64,000 bases of DNA from QALR01 sp900552255 (GCA_048526005.1 DBFVEH010000021.1:1-64000), one strand, 5' to 3'. Counted from the first letter of the stretch, positions 23,133 through 32,534 are shown. Notes: generated from the letters alone by a model not told the origin. Translations and numbers: made by a program.

Positions 23133-23741
23133 TTAGCGGCTGCCGTTTCCGCTTTTTTCGTCTTTGTCGTTGATTTCCACGTATTCGGCCTCGATGGGGG
23201 AAGCTTTTCGCACCAAGCTCTTCACAAAGAAAACCGTCCAAAGATTTTCGATGCCGTCGATGATGAGCGATATGCCGACAAAAATAAGCGCGACTCGGTT
23301 TGCTTCAAACGGATTGAATACGAGCAGAAATCCGAATACAAGGCCGACCGCGGCGACAAGGAGCACGCTCCACCAGCTTTTCGAGCGGTCCGCACGCAGC
23401 TCAAAGGCGGTTTGCAGCTTGAACGCACTGTCGATGATGACGACAATGCCGATGATGACGGGAAAAAGATTGGTGATGAACGACGGACGTGCAATGAGGA
23501 TCGCACCGGCAGCAATGCTGAAAATACCGGATATCAGATCCAGATTGGCGGAAAAACGACGGTTTTTCTGCAAGAAGAAGCTTATGACCTTGTAAATGCC
23601 TGCCGCAAGCGCGATGACGCCGATGACAAGGCAAATGGTTTCCAGCGATTTGTCCGGGAACGCGACAAGGCAGATTCCGAGCACGATATACAAAATCGAT
23701 ATAATGAGATATCCGGCCTTGGCTTTTTTGAGTAAATTCAT
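23133..23741 (-). CDS. HdeD family (DUF308) membrane protein
   Basis: The ATG at 23741 follows GGAGGAAAACAC on the minus strand; the open frame extends 33 codons further without support. The 202-residue protein is built of three pairs of membrane helices with repeated G-x-x-x-I/L-D elements (YIVLGICLVAFP, GIFSIAAGAILIARP). It is the DUF308/HdeD pattern. Members are linked to acid stress in enterobacteria, but the clostridial role is not known. The C terminus is charged and cytoplasmic. Confidence 0.82.
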   Translation of the reverse strand: MNLLKKAKAGYLIISILYIVLGICLVAFPDKSLETICLVIGVIALAAGIYKVISFFLQKNRRFSANLDLISGIFSIAAGAILIARPSFITNLFPVIIGIVVIIDSAFKLQTAFELRADRSKSWWSVLLVAAVGLVFGFLLVFNPFEANRVALIFVGISLIIDGIENLWTVFFVKSLVRKASPIEAEYVEINDKDEKSGNGSR

Positions 23742-23883
23742 GTGTTTTCCTCCGATTTGTGTCAATAGATTGGTGAGCGGGCGCCGCTTTGTGTAGGCGG
23801 CAAAAATAGTATACAGGATATGGGAATCACTGTCAAGCACCGCAGAACGGCTTTTCCATGATCGTCCGAAACGAACTCCGGTT

Positions 23884-24744
23884 TTATGCCTCGTCGGTGC
23901 GTTCCCATTCCGCCATGAGCTCGGCTACCGAACGGTATCGGCCGCGCTTTTCCGTGCTTACCGCTTTTTTTGCGATTTGAAAAAGGGCTTCCGAGGCCGT
24001 CCATGCGGCGTGCGACCGTGTGACGGGATCGCCGAGACAGTAAAACATCATGGCGCCCGCACGATATACATTGGTCGCCTCGTCGAGGACGGCGCCCTTC
24101 GTATATTCCTCCGGCGCGCGGAATTTGTCGTCTCCCCACATGAGTCCGCGCGTGTTGACGTGGGGGATCTTTTCAAAAAAGTCGATGTCGCAGATGTGAG
24201 GGATGCCGGCGTCGAAGTCATAGAGGATGCTCCCGTCGTAGAGATCGATGGCGGCGTATCCGTGAGCTGCGGCTGTCGATAAAAAATCCAGCATGATGCG
24301 CAGCGTCCGCATGCGCTCGGCGGCGGGAAGCGTATGGAACTTCGCGGCGGGTGAAACGGCTGCCGGATTTGCCCGATACGTCTCAAAATTCCAGTGATCA
24401 TAGAGACATTCTCCGTTTTCCCAATGGAATACGGCGATAAAAAGGGACCCCTGCTCATAAGCGTCCGCAGGGCGGATCAGATTCGGATGGGAGAGCTCCT
24501 CATACAGCGGCACGGCTTTCCGCAGGATCTGTACGGCGTCGTCGGGCTTTCCGGCATAATTTACGGTGGGGAGCCCGGCGATTTTGACAAAGCGGCGGAC
24601 AGCGCCGTCGTCCATGCCGAAACCGATATTGCCGGATATGTTTCGGTCAAACGCGCAGAACGGCTTTCCGTAGCGCTCCAAAAAGGAGAGATCGCGGTAT
24701 TCGCCGAGCGAGAACGAGACGTCGCCTATTTTGTATGAGTACAT
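23884..24744 (-). CDS. Divergent protein kinase-like protein
   Basis: This 286-residue protein follows the eukaryotic-type kinase fold. It has a lysine-bearing strand RRFVKIAGL, a helix with glutamate near PLYEELSHPNLIRPAD, a catalytic-loop-like GYAAIDLYDGSILYD, a metal-binding ICDIDFF in place of DFG, and an activation segment ending FRAPEEY. HRD is replaced by AID, so activity may be altered but the aspartate remains. It is a stand-alone gene with no membrane anchor or sensor domain. The target is unknown. Confidence 0.72.
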   Translation of the reverse strand: MYSYKIGDVSFSLGEYRDLSFLERYGKPFCAFDRNISGNIGFGMDDGAVRRFVKIAGLPTVNYAGKPDDAVQILRKAVPLYEELSHPNLIRPADAYEQGSLFIAVFHWENGECLYDHWNFETYRANPAAVSPAAKFHTLPAAERMRTLRIMLDFLSTAAAHGYAAIDLYDGSILYDFDAGIPHICDIDFFEKIPHVNTRGLMWGDDKFRAPEEYTKGAVLDEATNVYRAGAMMFYCLGDPVTRSHAAWTASEALFQIAKKAVSTEKRGRYRSVAELMAEWERTDEA

Positions 24745-24987
24745 ATTGACATCTCCCCACCTTTCCGGATGATTGATTCAGAGCTGTCCTTGCCCGAATA
24801 TTATAGCATAAATTCCAAAGAATTGATAGTTTTTTTCAGATTTTCATTTTTTCCGTCAGAAAATCTGCAGGATAAGCTGTGATGCCGGAGGAACGCGGAA
24901 CGCGCTTTTATTTTTCCACATAAAAAAGGAAAAAAATATGATTCCTTGTAAAAAACAGGAAACTTCCGGAAAAACGGCCTTTGGGAT
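24745..24987. other. Intergenic region between kinase-like gene and cobalamin operon
   Basis: The stretch is AT-rich with A and T tracts and holds no supported gene. I looked for the conserved core of the cobalamin riboswitch (the GCCACTG element and its pairing partner) here and in the leader to 25120 and did not find it. Confidence 0.5.
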
Positions 24988-25016
24988 TTGACAAAGAAAA
25001 TCCTTTCCTGTAAAAT
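24988..25016 (+). promoter_or_regulatory. Promoter of the corrinoid operon
   Basis: TTGACA (24988-24993) and TAAAAT (25011-25016) are exactly 17 bases apart. Transcription would start near 25023, at the foot of a stem-loop. Confidence 0.75.
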
Positions 25017-25022
25017 TATATA

Positions 25023-25050
25023 AAAATCAACGGTTTTTTCGGTTGATTTT
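25023..25050 (+). promoter_or_regulatory. 5'-terminal stem-loop of the corrinoid operon leader
   Basis: AAAATCAAC (25023-25031) pairs with GTTGATTTT (25042-25050) around a 10-nt loop. It would form the very 5' end of the transcript and may stabilise it or act in regulation. It does not have a terminator's T run. Confidence 0.5.
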
Positions 25051-25120
25051 GACCCTTTTCAGGGACTTAAAAACTATCAAAAAAATCTGAAAACCCGAAA
25101 GGAACAAGGAGACAAGAAAA

Positions 25121-26356
25121 ATGAAATCATTGATAAGACTGATCGCTTTTGTGCTCGCTGCCGTTATGCTGCTGATGCTTGCGGCATGCGGAAAGGACGA
25201 TGTGCCTGTCGATACGACGGGCTCCGCCGAGCCGGAGGACACGACGGGCCCCGCAAATCCGGAGGACACGACGGGCAGCGGGACGGACCCGGAGGAAAAT
25301 TACGACGGCAGGCTCGTTTTCGACCATGCGATGGAGCTTCGGTATGCAAAAGCGTTTTCCGTCGATTATTACAAGGGCGGTTACAAAATGATCACCGTAA
25401 CGAAGGGAAGCATGGACGGCAGCGATCTGAAAATGCTCGTCGTGCCGGAGGGCATGAGTGTTCCGGCGGAGCTGGAGAGCGACGTGTATGTTTTGCAGCA
25501 GCCAGTGACGAACATTCTCGTTTCCTCCACGCCGACGACCTCGCTTTTCCATGCGATCGGCACGCTGGACGCGATCTCTCTGACCACCTATGATGTCGGC
25601 AGCTGGTATATTGAGGAGGTCAAAGCCCTTATGAACGAGGGTAAAATGACCTATATCGGCGACTATAAGACGCCGGATTATGAGAAAATCGTCACCGCCG
25701 GTACGACGTTCGCGATTTTCTCCACGATGCTGACCGAGGACGTTGCGGCGCAGCTGGATACGCTCGGCGTCAAGGTGATGCTCGATCAGGCGGCCTCCGA
25801 GGACCATCCGCTGGCCAGAGTCGAGTGGGCCAAGCTCTACGGCGCGATCTTTAATAAAGAGGAAGAAGCCGAGGCGCACTTCAACGCGCAGTCGGATTAT
25901 GTGGATGCAATCGCGGAAAGGGAAGCGACCGGCAAGAGCGTCGCGATTTTCTACATCACCTCCAAGGGCGTCCTGTATGCGCGCAATTCCGACGACTATA
26001 TGGCCAAGATGGTGGCGCTTGCCGGCGGCGAATACGTGCTGGACGGCAAGATCGGCGTCGGACAGACGGGAACTGCGAAAATGGAGATGGAAGCCTTCTA
26101 TGACGGCGCGAAGGACGCGGATTATATCATTTACGTCTGGACGCTCGGCGGCAAGCCCGAGACGCTGGCCGATCTTCTCGAACGCGGCGATTTTCTTGAG
26201 GACATGAAGGCGGTCAAGGAGGGGAATGTTTGGTGCACGACGCCGGACTTCTTCCAGATTTCGAGCACGCTCGGCAATATGATAAACGACATCAATCTGA
26301 TGCTGAACGCTGACGATACCGCCGACGAATTTACCTATCTTTTCAAGCTGAAATGA
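25121..26356 (+). CDS. Corrinoid/iron-complex ABC transporter substrate-binding lipoprotein (BtuF/FecB-like)
   Basis: This 411-residue protein has a signal peptide with lipobox LLMLAAC (Cys23), then a linker of EDTTG repeats (residues about 31-58). A class III periplasmic-binding fold follows, with two lobes (VTNILVSSTPTTSLFHAIG, and later GKSVAIFYITSKGV). It would catch a corrinoid, or possibly a siderophore, outside the cell for the permease and ATPase that follow. It is the first gene of the cobalamin operon, 2 bases from the permease gene, which favours a corrinoid or cobinamide substrate. Confidence 0.82.
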   Translation: MKSLIRLIAFVLAAVMLLMLAACGKDDVPVDTTGSAEPEDTTGPANPEDTTGSGTDPEENYDGRLVFDHAMELRYAKAFSVDYYKGGYKMITVTKGSMDGSDLKMLVVPEGMSVPAELESDVYVLQQPVTNILVSSTPTTSLFHAIGTLDAISLTTYDVGSWYIEEVKALMNEGKMTYIGDYKTPDYEKIVTAGTTFAIFSTMLTEDVAAQLDTLGVKVMLDQAASEDHPLARVEWAKLYGAIFNKEEEAEAHFNAQSDYVDAIAEREATGKSVAIFYITSKGVLYARNSDDYMAKMVALAGGEYVLDGKIGVGQTGTAKMEMEAFYDGAKDADYIIYVWTLGGKPETLADLLERGDFLEDMKAVKEGNVWCTTPDFFQISSTLGNMINDINLMLNADDTADEFTYLFKLK

Positions 26357-26357
26357 T

Positions 26358-27380
26358 ATGAAGCAAAAGCATAGGGATATCCTCCGATATCAGATCGTTT
26401 TCCTGATCCTCATCGCGCTTTTTATAGCTGCGCTGATCCTGAATATCAACACGGGGAGCGTCAAGCTCTCCGTGGGGAGGATCTTTAAAATCATTTTTAT
26501 GCGGGATTCTACGGATTCCGCATATCCTATTATATGGAAAATCAGACTGCCGCGGCTTTTGACCGCGGCCGTTCTCGGCGGCGCGCTCTCCCTTTCCGGC
26601 TTCCTTTTGCAGACGTTTTTCCGCAATCCGATCGCAGGTCCTTTTGTGCTCGGCATTTCCTCCGGTGCGAAAATGCTGCTCGCGGTTGTGACCATTGCGC
26701 TTTCCGGCACGATGACACAAATTCCGGTTTCGCTGACCGTTGCCGCCGCGTTTATCGGCTCCATGCTGTCCATGCTGCTTGTCTTGGTTTTTGCAAGAAA
26801 GATCAAAAATATGTCCTCGCTGCTGGTCATCGGTATCATGATCAGCAATATCTGTTCGGCTGTGACGGATTTTTTGATCAATTTCGCTAAGGAGGCGGAC
26901 ATCGTCAATCTGACCTACTGGTCGATGGGAACTTTTTCGGGAAAATCGTGGAATGACTTGAAGATTTCGTCAATCATTGTTATAATAACCTTGATCGTAA
27001 CATTTTTCATGTCGAAGCCGATCGGCGCATATCAGCTCGGCGAGGGCTATGCGAAGAGCATGGGCATCAATATCAAGGCTTTCCGCGTCGTGCTGATCGT
27101 TCTTTCCAGCATGCTGTCCGCCTGCGTGACGGCGTTTGCCGGCCCTATCGCCTTTGTCGGCATTGCGGTGCCGCATATCGCGAAGCTGATGTTCGGAACG
27201 GCCAAGCCGATCGTGATGATTCCCGGCGTGTTTCTGACGGGAGCGATCTTCTGCATGTTCTGCGACCTTGTCGCGCGCACCATCTTTTCTCCGACAGAGC
27301 TTACGCTTGGAACGGTGACTGCGGCGGTCGGCGCGCCTGTCGTAATTTGGCTGATGCTGAAGCGCAAAAGCGAGGTGTGA
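26358..27380 (+). CDS. FecCD/BtuC-type ABC transporter permease
   Basis: This 340-residue membrane protein has about ten helices. It carries the FecCD signatures RLPRLLTAAVLGGALSLSG (residues 58-76), FFRNPIAGPFVLGISSGAK and FVGIAVPHIAK, the last facing the ATPase. It forms the channel of the importer encoded with its neighbours. The stop overlaps the region of the ATPase start (GTGTGAGCGTG). It appears complete. Confidence 0.9.
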   Translation: MKQKHRDILRYQIVFLILIALFIAALILNINTGSVKLSVGRIFKIIFMRDSTDSAYPIIWKIRLPRLLTAAVLGGALSLSGFLLQTFFRNPIAGPFVLGISSGAKMLLAVVTIALSGTMTQIPVSLTVAAAFIGSMLSMLLVLVFARKIKNMSSLLVIGIMISNICSAVTDFLINFAKEADIVNLTYWSMGTFSGKSWNDLKISSIIVIITLIVTFFMSKPIGAYQLGEGYAKSMGINIKAFRVVLIVLSSMLSACVTAFAGPIAFVGIAVPHIAKLMFGTAKPIVMIPGVFLTGAIFCMFCDLVARTIFSPTELTLGTVTAAVGAPVVIWLMLKRKSEV

Positions 27381-27382
27381 GC

Positions 27383-28555
27383 GTGGGATATTATTTTAAA
27401 ACGGAAAAGCTCACCGTCGGCTATGACGGCAAGCCGCTCATTTCCGATATCGATATCGGCATCGAAAAGGGCGAGATCCTCACGCTGATCGGTCCCAACG
27501 GCTCGGGCAAATCGACGATTCTCAAAAGCATCACAAGGCATCTGGAATCCATTTCCGGCGTCGTTTCCATCGACGGGGCGGACATGCGCCGCATGTCCGG
27601 CCGCGATGTGGCGACAAAGCTTTCCGTGGTGCTCACGGAGCGCATCAATCCGGAGCTTATGACCTGCGGGGACATCGTCGCCACCGGCCGTTATCCCTAT
27701 ACAAGCCATTTTGGGCTTCTGACCGCAAGAGACCGAGAGATCGTGCGGGATTCCTTGAAAAAGGTCCACGCGACCGAGCTTTACGACAGGGATTTCCGGG
27801 AGATCAGCGACGGACAGCGCCAGCGCGTCATGCTCGCCCGCGCCATCTGTCAGGAGCCGGAGATCATCGTGCTCGACGAGCCGACCTCGTTTCTCGACAT
27901 CCGCCATAAAATCGAGCTTTTGAACATCCTTTCGGAGATGGCGAAAGAACGGGGCATCACGGTGATCATGTCCCTGCATGAGATCGATCTCGCTTATAAG
28001 ATATCGGACAAGATCATCTGCGTAGCCGGAGATAAAATCAGCGATTTCGGAACGCCGGACGAGATCTTTACCGAGGAGCGCATCGCCCGTCTTTACGGGA
28101 TCGAAAACGGCGCTTACGACACGCTGTTCGGCAGCGTGGAGCTGCAAAAGCCGGCGGGGGAGCCGCGTGCTTTCGTCATCGGAGGCGCGGGCTCCGGCAT
28201 CCCGTTTTACCGGATGCTGCAACGGTGCGGTATTCCGTTTGCCGCCGGCATTTTATATGAGAACGACGTGGATTTCCGCGTGGCGCGCGCGCTTGCGGCG
28301 TCGGTCGTGTCGGCGCGTGCGTTCGAGCCGGTGGATGCGGAAACGGAGGCACGTGCGGCGGATTTGCTCGATCGGGCGACATATGCCGTGGACTGCGGCT
28401 TTCCGCGCGGCTCTTATAACCGCTGCAACGAAGCGCTGCTGTCCCGCGCCGAAGCGCAGGGAAAGCCGATTCTGCGCTCGGCGGAGGAGATAAGGGCGGC
28501 TTTCGGCTCCGAAACCGGAGGAAACGCCGAAAAAGAGAGCATCGGCGCAAGCTGA
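27383..28555 (+). CDS. ABC transporter ATPase with extra C-terminal domain (BtuD-like)
   Basis: GTG at 27383 has GAGG seven bases upstream; GTG at 27377 is an alternative. Residues 1-255 are a FecE/BtuD ATPase: Walker A GPNGSGKS at about 37-44, signature ISDGQRQR, Walker B IIVLDEP. Residues about 258-390 form a separate alpha/beta domain starting AFVIGGAGSGIPFYRML, which is not part of the ABC core. Its glycine-rich first strand suggests a nucleotide or corrinoid-related Rossmann fold, but this is inference. The gene is followed by cbiA 27 bases later. Confidence 0.85.
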   Translation: MGYYFKTEKLTVGYDGKPLISDIDIGIEKGEILTLIGPNGSGKSTILKSITRHLESISGVVSIDGADMRRMSGRDVATKLSVVLTERINPELMTCGDIVATGRYPYTSHFGLLTARDREIVRDSLKKVHATELYDRDFREISDGQRQRVMLARAICQEPEIIVLDEPTSFLDIRHKIELLNILSEMAKERGITVIMSLHEIDLAYKISDKIICVAGDKISDFGTPDEIFTEERIARLYGIENGAYDTLFGSVELQKPAGEPRAFVIGGAGSGIPFYRMLQRCGIPFAAGILYENDVDFRVARALAASVVSARAFEPVDAETEARAADLLDRATYAVDCGFPRGSYNRCNEALLSRAEAQGKPILRSAEEIRAAFGSETGGNAEKESIGAS

Positions 28556-28581
28556 AATCCGTTTGTAAAAATGAGGGAAGT

Positions 28582-30003
28582 ATGGAGCGAATCTGCAAAA
28601 ACATACCGAGAATCCTTATCGCCGGCACGGCGAGCGGCTGCGGAAAAACGACCGCCGTCTGCGCGATTCTGACGCTTTTGAAGCGGCGGGGACTGCGTCC
28701 GGTATCGCTCAAATGCGGACCGGACTATATCGACCCGATGTTTCATAAAACCGTGACCGAAACGGACAGCGCGAACCTCGACCCTTTCTTTTTCGACGAC
28801 AGCACGCTGAACGCTCTCCTTGCGGAGAATGCCGAGGGGCACGATATCGCCGTCATCGAGGGGGTAATGGGCTTTTACGATGGTACCGGCGCGGACGGCA
28901 CGGAGAACAGCACCTATTCCGTGGCGCGCCGGACGAAAAGTCCCGTGGTCCTCGTCATGGACGGACGCGGCGCGTCGGTGTCCGTTTTGGCGGCGCTTTC
29001 CGGCTTTTTGGATTTCATGCCGGAGAACGGGATCGCGGGCGTTCTTTTGAGCCGGGTGACCCCCGGAACTTACGGGATGCTCCGCCGTCTTGCCGGGGAG
29101 CGGTTCGGAGATCGGGTTCGGATGCTCGGCTATCTGCCGAAGCTGCCGGAGGCGCTTTCGCTCGGCAGCCGTCATTTGGGGCTTATCACCGCCGATGAAG
29201 TCGTCGATTTGCGGGAAAAGTTAAGTCGGACGGCGGATATCCTGTCGGAGACCGTCGATATCGACGCGCTGCTGGCGCTTGCGGGCGGGGCGCCGCCGAT
29301 TTCGTTTCTTCCGCCGGCGGTTCTGCCCGAAAAACCGTCGTTCCCATCTGTGCGCATCGCGGTGGCGAGAGACCAGGCGTTTTGCTTTTATTATGCGGAT
29401 AATTTCCGCCTTTTGGAAAGGCTCGGCGCGGAGCTTGTCTTTTTCAGTCCTCTTGCAGATCCCTCGCTTCCGGCAGGCTGCGCGGGACTTTATCTCGGCG
29501 GCGGCTATCCGGAGCTGTATAAAGAGAAGCTGTCGGAAAATGCCGGTATGCGTGCGTCCATCTTGGCGGCGATTGAGAACGGTATGCCGTGCGTCGCGGA
29601 ATGCGGCGGCTTTCTGTATCTCGGCGCGCGGCTCGACGGTGTCCCGATGGTCGGCGCGCTTGCCTCGGACGGGGCGGGTACCGGCCGTCTCGTCCGATTC
29701 GGCTATATCACGCTGACCGCAAAAAGAGACGGGCTTCTGCTGAAAGAGGGCGAAAGCGTCCGCGCGCACGAATTTCACTATTACGACAGCACGGCGTGTG
29801 GCGACGGCTTCCGCGCGGAGAAACAAAGCGGCGCCGCATGGGACTGCGTCGTGACGAGTAAGACGCTCCACGCCGGATATCCCCATATTCATTTTTGGTC
29901 GAATCCCGAGACGGCGGCAAGCTTTATCGCCGCCTGTAAAGAATACGGAGAAAATACGAAAAGAGAACGAGATTATGATTTTGCACGATCCGAAGGAAAT
30001 TGA
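28582..30003 (+). CDS. cbiA: Cobyrinate a,c-diamide synthase
   Basis: This 473-residue enzyme amidates the a and c carboxylates of cobyrinate using glutamine and ATP. The N-terminal P-loop AGTASGCGKTTAV (residues about 14-26) and LKCGPDYIDPMFH mark the dethiobiotin-synthetase-like part. The C-terminal part is a class I glutamine amidotransferase with VAECGGFLYLG, the cysteine being the nucleophile. It overlaps cbiC by 29 bases. It is the first biosynthetic gene of the operon after the importer. Confidence 0.95.
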   Translation: MERICKNIPRILIAGTASGCGKTTAVCAILTLLKRRGLRPVSLKCGPDYIDPMFHKTVTETDSANLDPFFFDDSTLNALLAENAEGHDIAVIEGVMGFYDGTGADGTENSTYSVARRTKSPVVLVMDGRGASVSVLAALSGFLDFMPENGIAGVLLSRVTPGTYGMLRRLAGERFGDRVRMLGYLPKLPEALSLGSRHLGLITADEVVDLREKLSRTADILSETVDIDALLALAGGAPPISFLPPAVLPEKPSFPSVRIAVARDQAFCFYYADNFRLLERLGAELVFFSPLADPSLPAGCAGLYLGGGYPELYKEKLSENAGMRASILAAIENGMPCVAECGGFLYLGARLDGVPMVGALASDGAGTGRLVRFGYITLTAKRDGLLLKEGESVRAHEFHYYDSTACGDGFRAEKQSGAAWDCVVTSKTLHAGYPHIHFWSNPETAASFIAACKEYGENTKRERDYDFARSEGN

Positions 30004-30592
30004 AAAAAGAAGCTTTGAAATCATCGCGTCCGAGCTTCCGGTAAGCATACCGGCGGAGAACGAGCTTGTTGTCAAGCGCGTCATCCATGCGACCGCCGAT
30101 TTTGACTTTGCGGAAAATCTCTGTTTTTCCGAGCATGCCGTGGAAAAGGCGCTTGCGGCGCTGCGCTGCGGCTGTGACATCGTCACCGACACGCAGATGG
30201 CGAGGTCGGGAATCAACAAGAAGATTCTCGCCGCGCTCGGCGGCGAGGCGCATTGCTTCATGAGCGATGAGGATGTGGCGGCGGAGGCCGTCCGCCGAGG
30301 GACGACGCGCGCCGAGGTCTCCATGGAAAAGGCGGCAAAGCTTGACAAACCGTGCATTTTTGCGATCGGGAACGCGCCGACGGCGCTTCTTGCGATCTAT
30401 GACCTTGTCGTGGCGGGAAAGCTTTCTCCCGCGCTTGTTATCGGCGTGCCGGTCGGCTTTGTCAACATCATCGAAGCCAAGGAGAAAATCATGACGCTGG
30501 ATATCCCGTATATCGTTGCGCGCGGCAGAAAGGGCGGCAGCGGCGTTGCGGCGGCGGTCTGCAACGCGCTGCTCTATCAGATCAAGCGATGA
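29975..30592 (+). CDS. cbiC: Cobalt-precorrin-8 methylmutase
   Basis: This 205-residue enzyme moves the methyl group from C11 to C12 to give cobyrinate. The motif RVIHATADFDF holds the catalytic His38. The conserved GNAPTAL and GVPVGFVNIIEAKE follow. It overlaps cbiA and cbiD, as expected for translational coupling. Its length is normal for the family. Confidence 0.95.
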   Translation: MILHDPKEIEKRSFEIIASELPVSIPAENELVVKRVIHATADFDFAENLCFSEHAVEKALAALRCGCDIVTDTQMARSGINKKILAALGGEAHCFMSDEDVAAEAVRRGTTRAEVSMEKAAKLDKPCIFAIGNAPTALLAIYDLVVAGKLSPALVIGVPVGFVNIIEAKEKIMTLDIPYIVARGRKGGSGVAAAVCNALLYQIKR

Positions 30593-31752
30593 ACGACGGC
30601 TTTATCACAAAGGACGGGAAAAAGCTGCGCTGCGGATATACGACCGGTTCTTCAGCCGCGGCCGCGTCAAAGGCTGCGGCTTTGATGCTTTTTTCCGGCG
30701 AACGGGCGGAGAGCGTTTATCTTCTGACGCCAAAGGGCGTGGGACTGACGCTTGCCGTGGAGGAAATCGAATTCGGCGCGGGATTTGTGAGCTGCGCCGT
30801 GAAAAAGGACAGCGGCGACGACCCGGACGTGACAAACGGCCTCAGGATCTATGCGAAGGTATCGCGTTTTCCGTCGGATGCGCCCGAGGTGCGAATCGAC
30901 GGCGGCGAAGGGATCGGCAGGGTGACGAAGCCGGGGCTTGACCAGCCGCCCGGGGAAGCTGCCGTCAACAGCGTCCCGCGCGCGATGATACGGCGGGAAA
31001 TGCTCGACGTGATGGCGGAATACGGCTATACGGGCGGACTTTCCGTTGTCCTATCCGCGCCGGGCGGAGAGGAGATCGCCGCGCGTACCTTCAATCCCAG
31101 ACTCGGCATCGTAGGCGGCATCTCCATTCTCGGGACGACCGGAATTGTCGAGCCGATGAGCGACGCCGCGGTCGTCGATACCATTCGGATCGAAATGAAT
31201 ATGAGACGCGCGGCGGGAAAGCAGTACCTGCTTCTCACGCCAGGAAATTATGGGGCGGATTTTATATCCGGAACGATGGGAATGAACGCGGAGAGTGCCG
31301 TGAAATGCTCCAATTTCATCGGAGATTCCCTTGAATATGCGGCGGAGACGGGCTTCCGAGGGATTCTGCTTGTCGGGCATATCGGCAAGCTTGTCAAGCT
31401 TGCGGGCGGCATGATGAATACCCATTCGCGCTACGGCGACTGCCGTGCGGAGCTGTTCGCCGCGCATGCCGCGCTCGGCGGCGCGGACACCGAAACCGTG
31501 TGCCGGCTGATGGACAGCGTGATGACCGACGATATGCTGGATATCGTAAGGGAAGCGGGACTGGAAAAGGCGGTTATCCGAAGCCTCGGCGCCAAAATCG
31601 AGGAGCATGTCGCGGCAAAAGCATATGGAAAAGCGGAAACGGGCGTTGTGATTTTTTCGAGCAAAACGGGACTTTTGTTCTGTTCACAGAATGTGCGGTT
31701 GCTTGTGGAAAGGCTCAAAGAGGAAGAGGAGAGCGCGCCGCTTTCCCCTTGA
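30589..31752 (+). CDS. cbiD: Cobalt-precorrin-5B C1-methyltransferase
   Basis: This 387-residue protein begins with the family hallmark LRCGYTTGSSAAAASKAA (residues about 11-28). It also has GEAAVNSVPRAMI and the SAM-site-like GNYGADF. CbiD methylates C1 in the anaerobic pathway, which sets this pathway apart from the oxygen-dependent one. The start overlaps the cbiC stop by four bases. Confidence 0.95.
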   Translation: MNDGFITKDGKKLRCGYTTGSSAAAASKAAALMLFSGERAESVYLLTPKGVGLTLAVEEIEFGAGFVSCAVKKDSGDDPDVTNGLRIYAKVSRFPSDAPEVRIDGGEGIGRVTKPGLDQPPGEAAVNSVPRAMIRREMLDVMAEYGYTGGLSVVLSAPGGEEIAARTFNPRLGIVGGISILGTTGIVEPMSDAAVVDTIRIEMNMRRAAGKQYLLLTPGNYGADFISGTMGMNAESAVKCSNFIGDSLEYAAETGFRGILLVGHIGKLVKLAGGMMNTHSRYGDCRAELFAAHAALGGADTETVCRLMDSVMTDDMLDIVREAGLEKAVIRSLGAKIEEHVAAKAYGKAETGVVIFSSKTGLLFCSQNVRLLVERLKEEEESAPLSP

Positions 31753-31778
31753 CGGAAACGGTGCGGAAAGAGGAAGTT

Positions 31779-32534
31779 ATGGTACATTTTGTTGGAGCGG
31801 GCTGCGGCGCCGCCGATTTGATCACATTACGGGGGAAACGGCTTCTCGAAGAGGCGGACGTCGTGATTTATGCCGGCTCGCTCGTGAATCCCGAGCTGCT
31901 TTCCTTTGCAAAGGACGACTGCCGCTTTTATGACAGCGCCAAAATGACGCTCGAACAGGTGGAGGAGGCGATTCTTGCGGCCGAGCGGGACGGGCTTGTG
32001 ACCGTCCGTCTGCACTCGGGGGATTCCTCGCTTTACGGCGCGGTGCGCGAACAGTTCGCATTTCTCGACCGCGAGGGGATAGAATACGATGTTTGTCCCG
32101 GCGTCAGCTCGTTCTGCGGCGCCGCGGCGGCGCTGCGTGCGGAATATACGCCGCCCGGCGTTTCACAAAGCGTGGTGATCACGCGCATCGCGGGACGCAC
32201 GCCGGTGCCGGAACGGGAATCGATTCGTTCCTTTGCCGCGCACGGGGCGACGATGGTGATTTTTCTCAGCACGGGACTTCTGCGGGAGCTTTCGGCGGAG
32301 CTTATTGCCGGCGGATATGAGAGCGACGCGTCCGCCGCGATCGTATACAAGGCCTCGTGGCCGGACGAAAAAATCCTGCGCTGTACGGTGGGCACGCTTG
32401 CCGAAACGGCGCAGGCGAACGGAATCCGGAATACCGCGCTCATTACCGTCGGCGGTTTTTTGGACGAAGCCTTTGACCGTTCGTATCTTTATCGTCCGGA
32501 TTTTTCGACCGGCTTTCGGGAGGCGGAGCGGTGA
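31779..32534 (+). CDS. cbiF: Cobalt-precorrin-4 C11-methyltransferase
   Basis: The ATG at 31779 has AGAGGAAG upstream; the frame is open much further 5' but that part overlaps cbiD. The 251-residue protein has the SAM-binding start VHFVGAGCGAADLITLRG and the family motifs DVVIYAGSLVNPE and HSGDSSLYGA, and VCPGVSSFCGAAAAL. It is a tetrapyrrole methylase acting on C11. The stop overlaps cbiG. Confidence 0.95.
   Translation: MVHFVGAGCGAADLITLRGKRLLEEADVVIYAGSLVNPELLSFAKDDCRFYDSAKMTLEQVEEAILAAERDGLVTVRLHSGDSSLYGAVREQFAFLDREGIEYDVCPGVSSFCGAAAALRAEYTPPGVSQSVVITRIAGRTPVPERESIRSFAAHGATMVIFLSTGLLRELSAELIAGGYESDASAAIVYKASWPDEKILRCTVGTLAETAQANGIRNTALITVGGFLDEAFDRSYLYRPDFSTGFREAER

Noticed and set aside
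24745..25120. Cobalamin riboswitch upstream of the importer gene
   Set aside because: The conserved core elements were not seen by eye; only a short stem-loop is present. A covariance search could change this.
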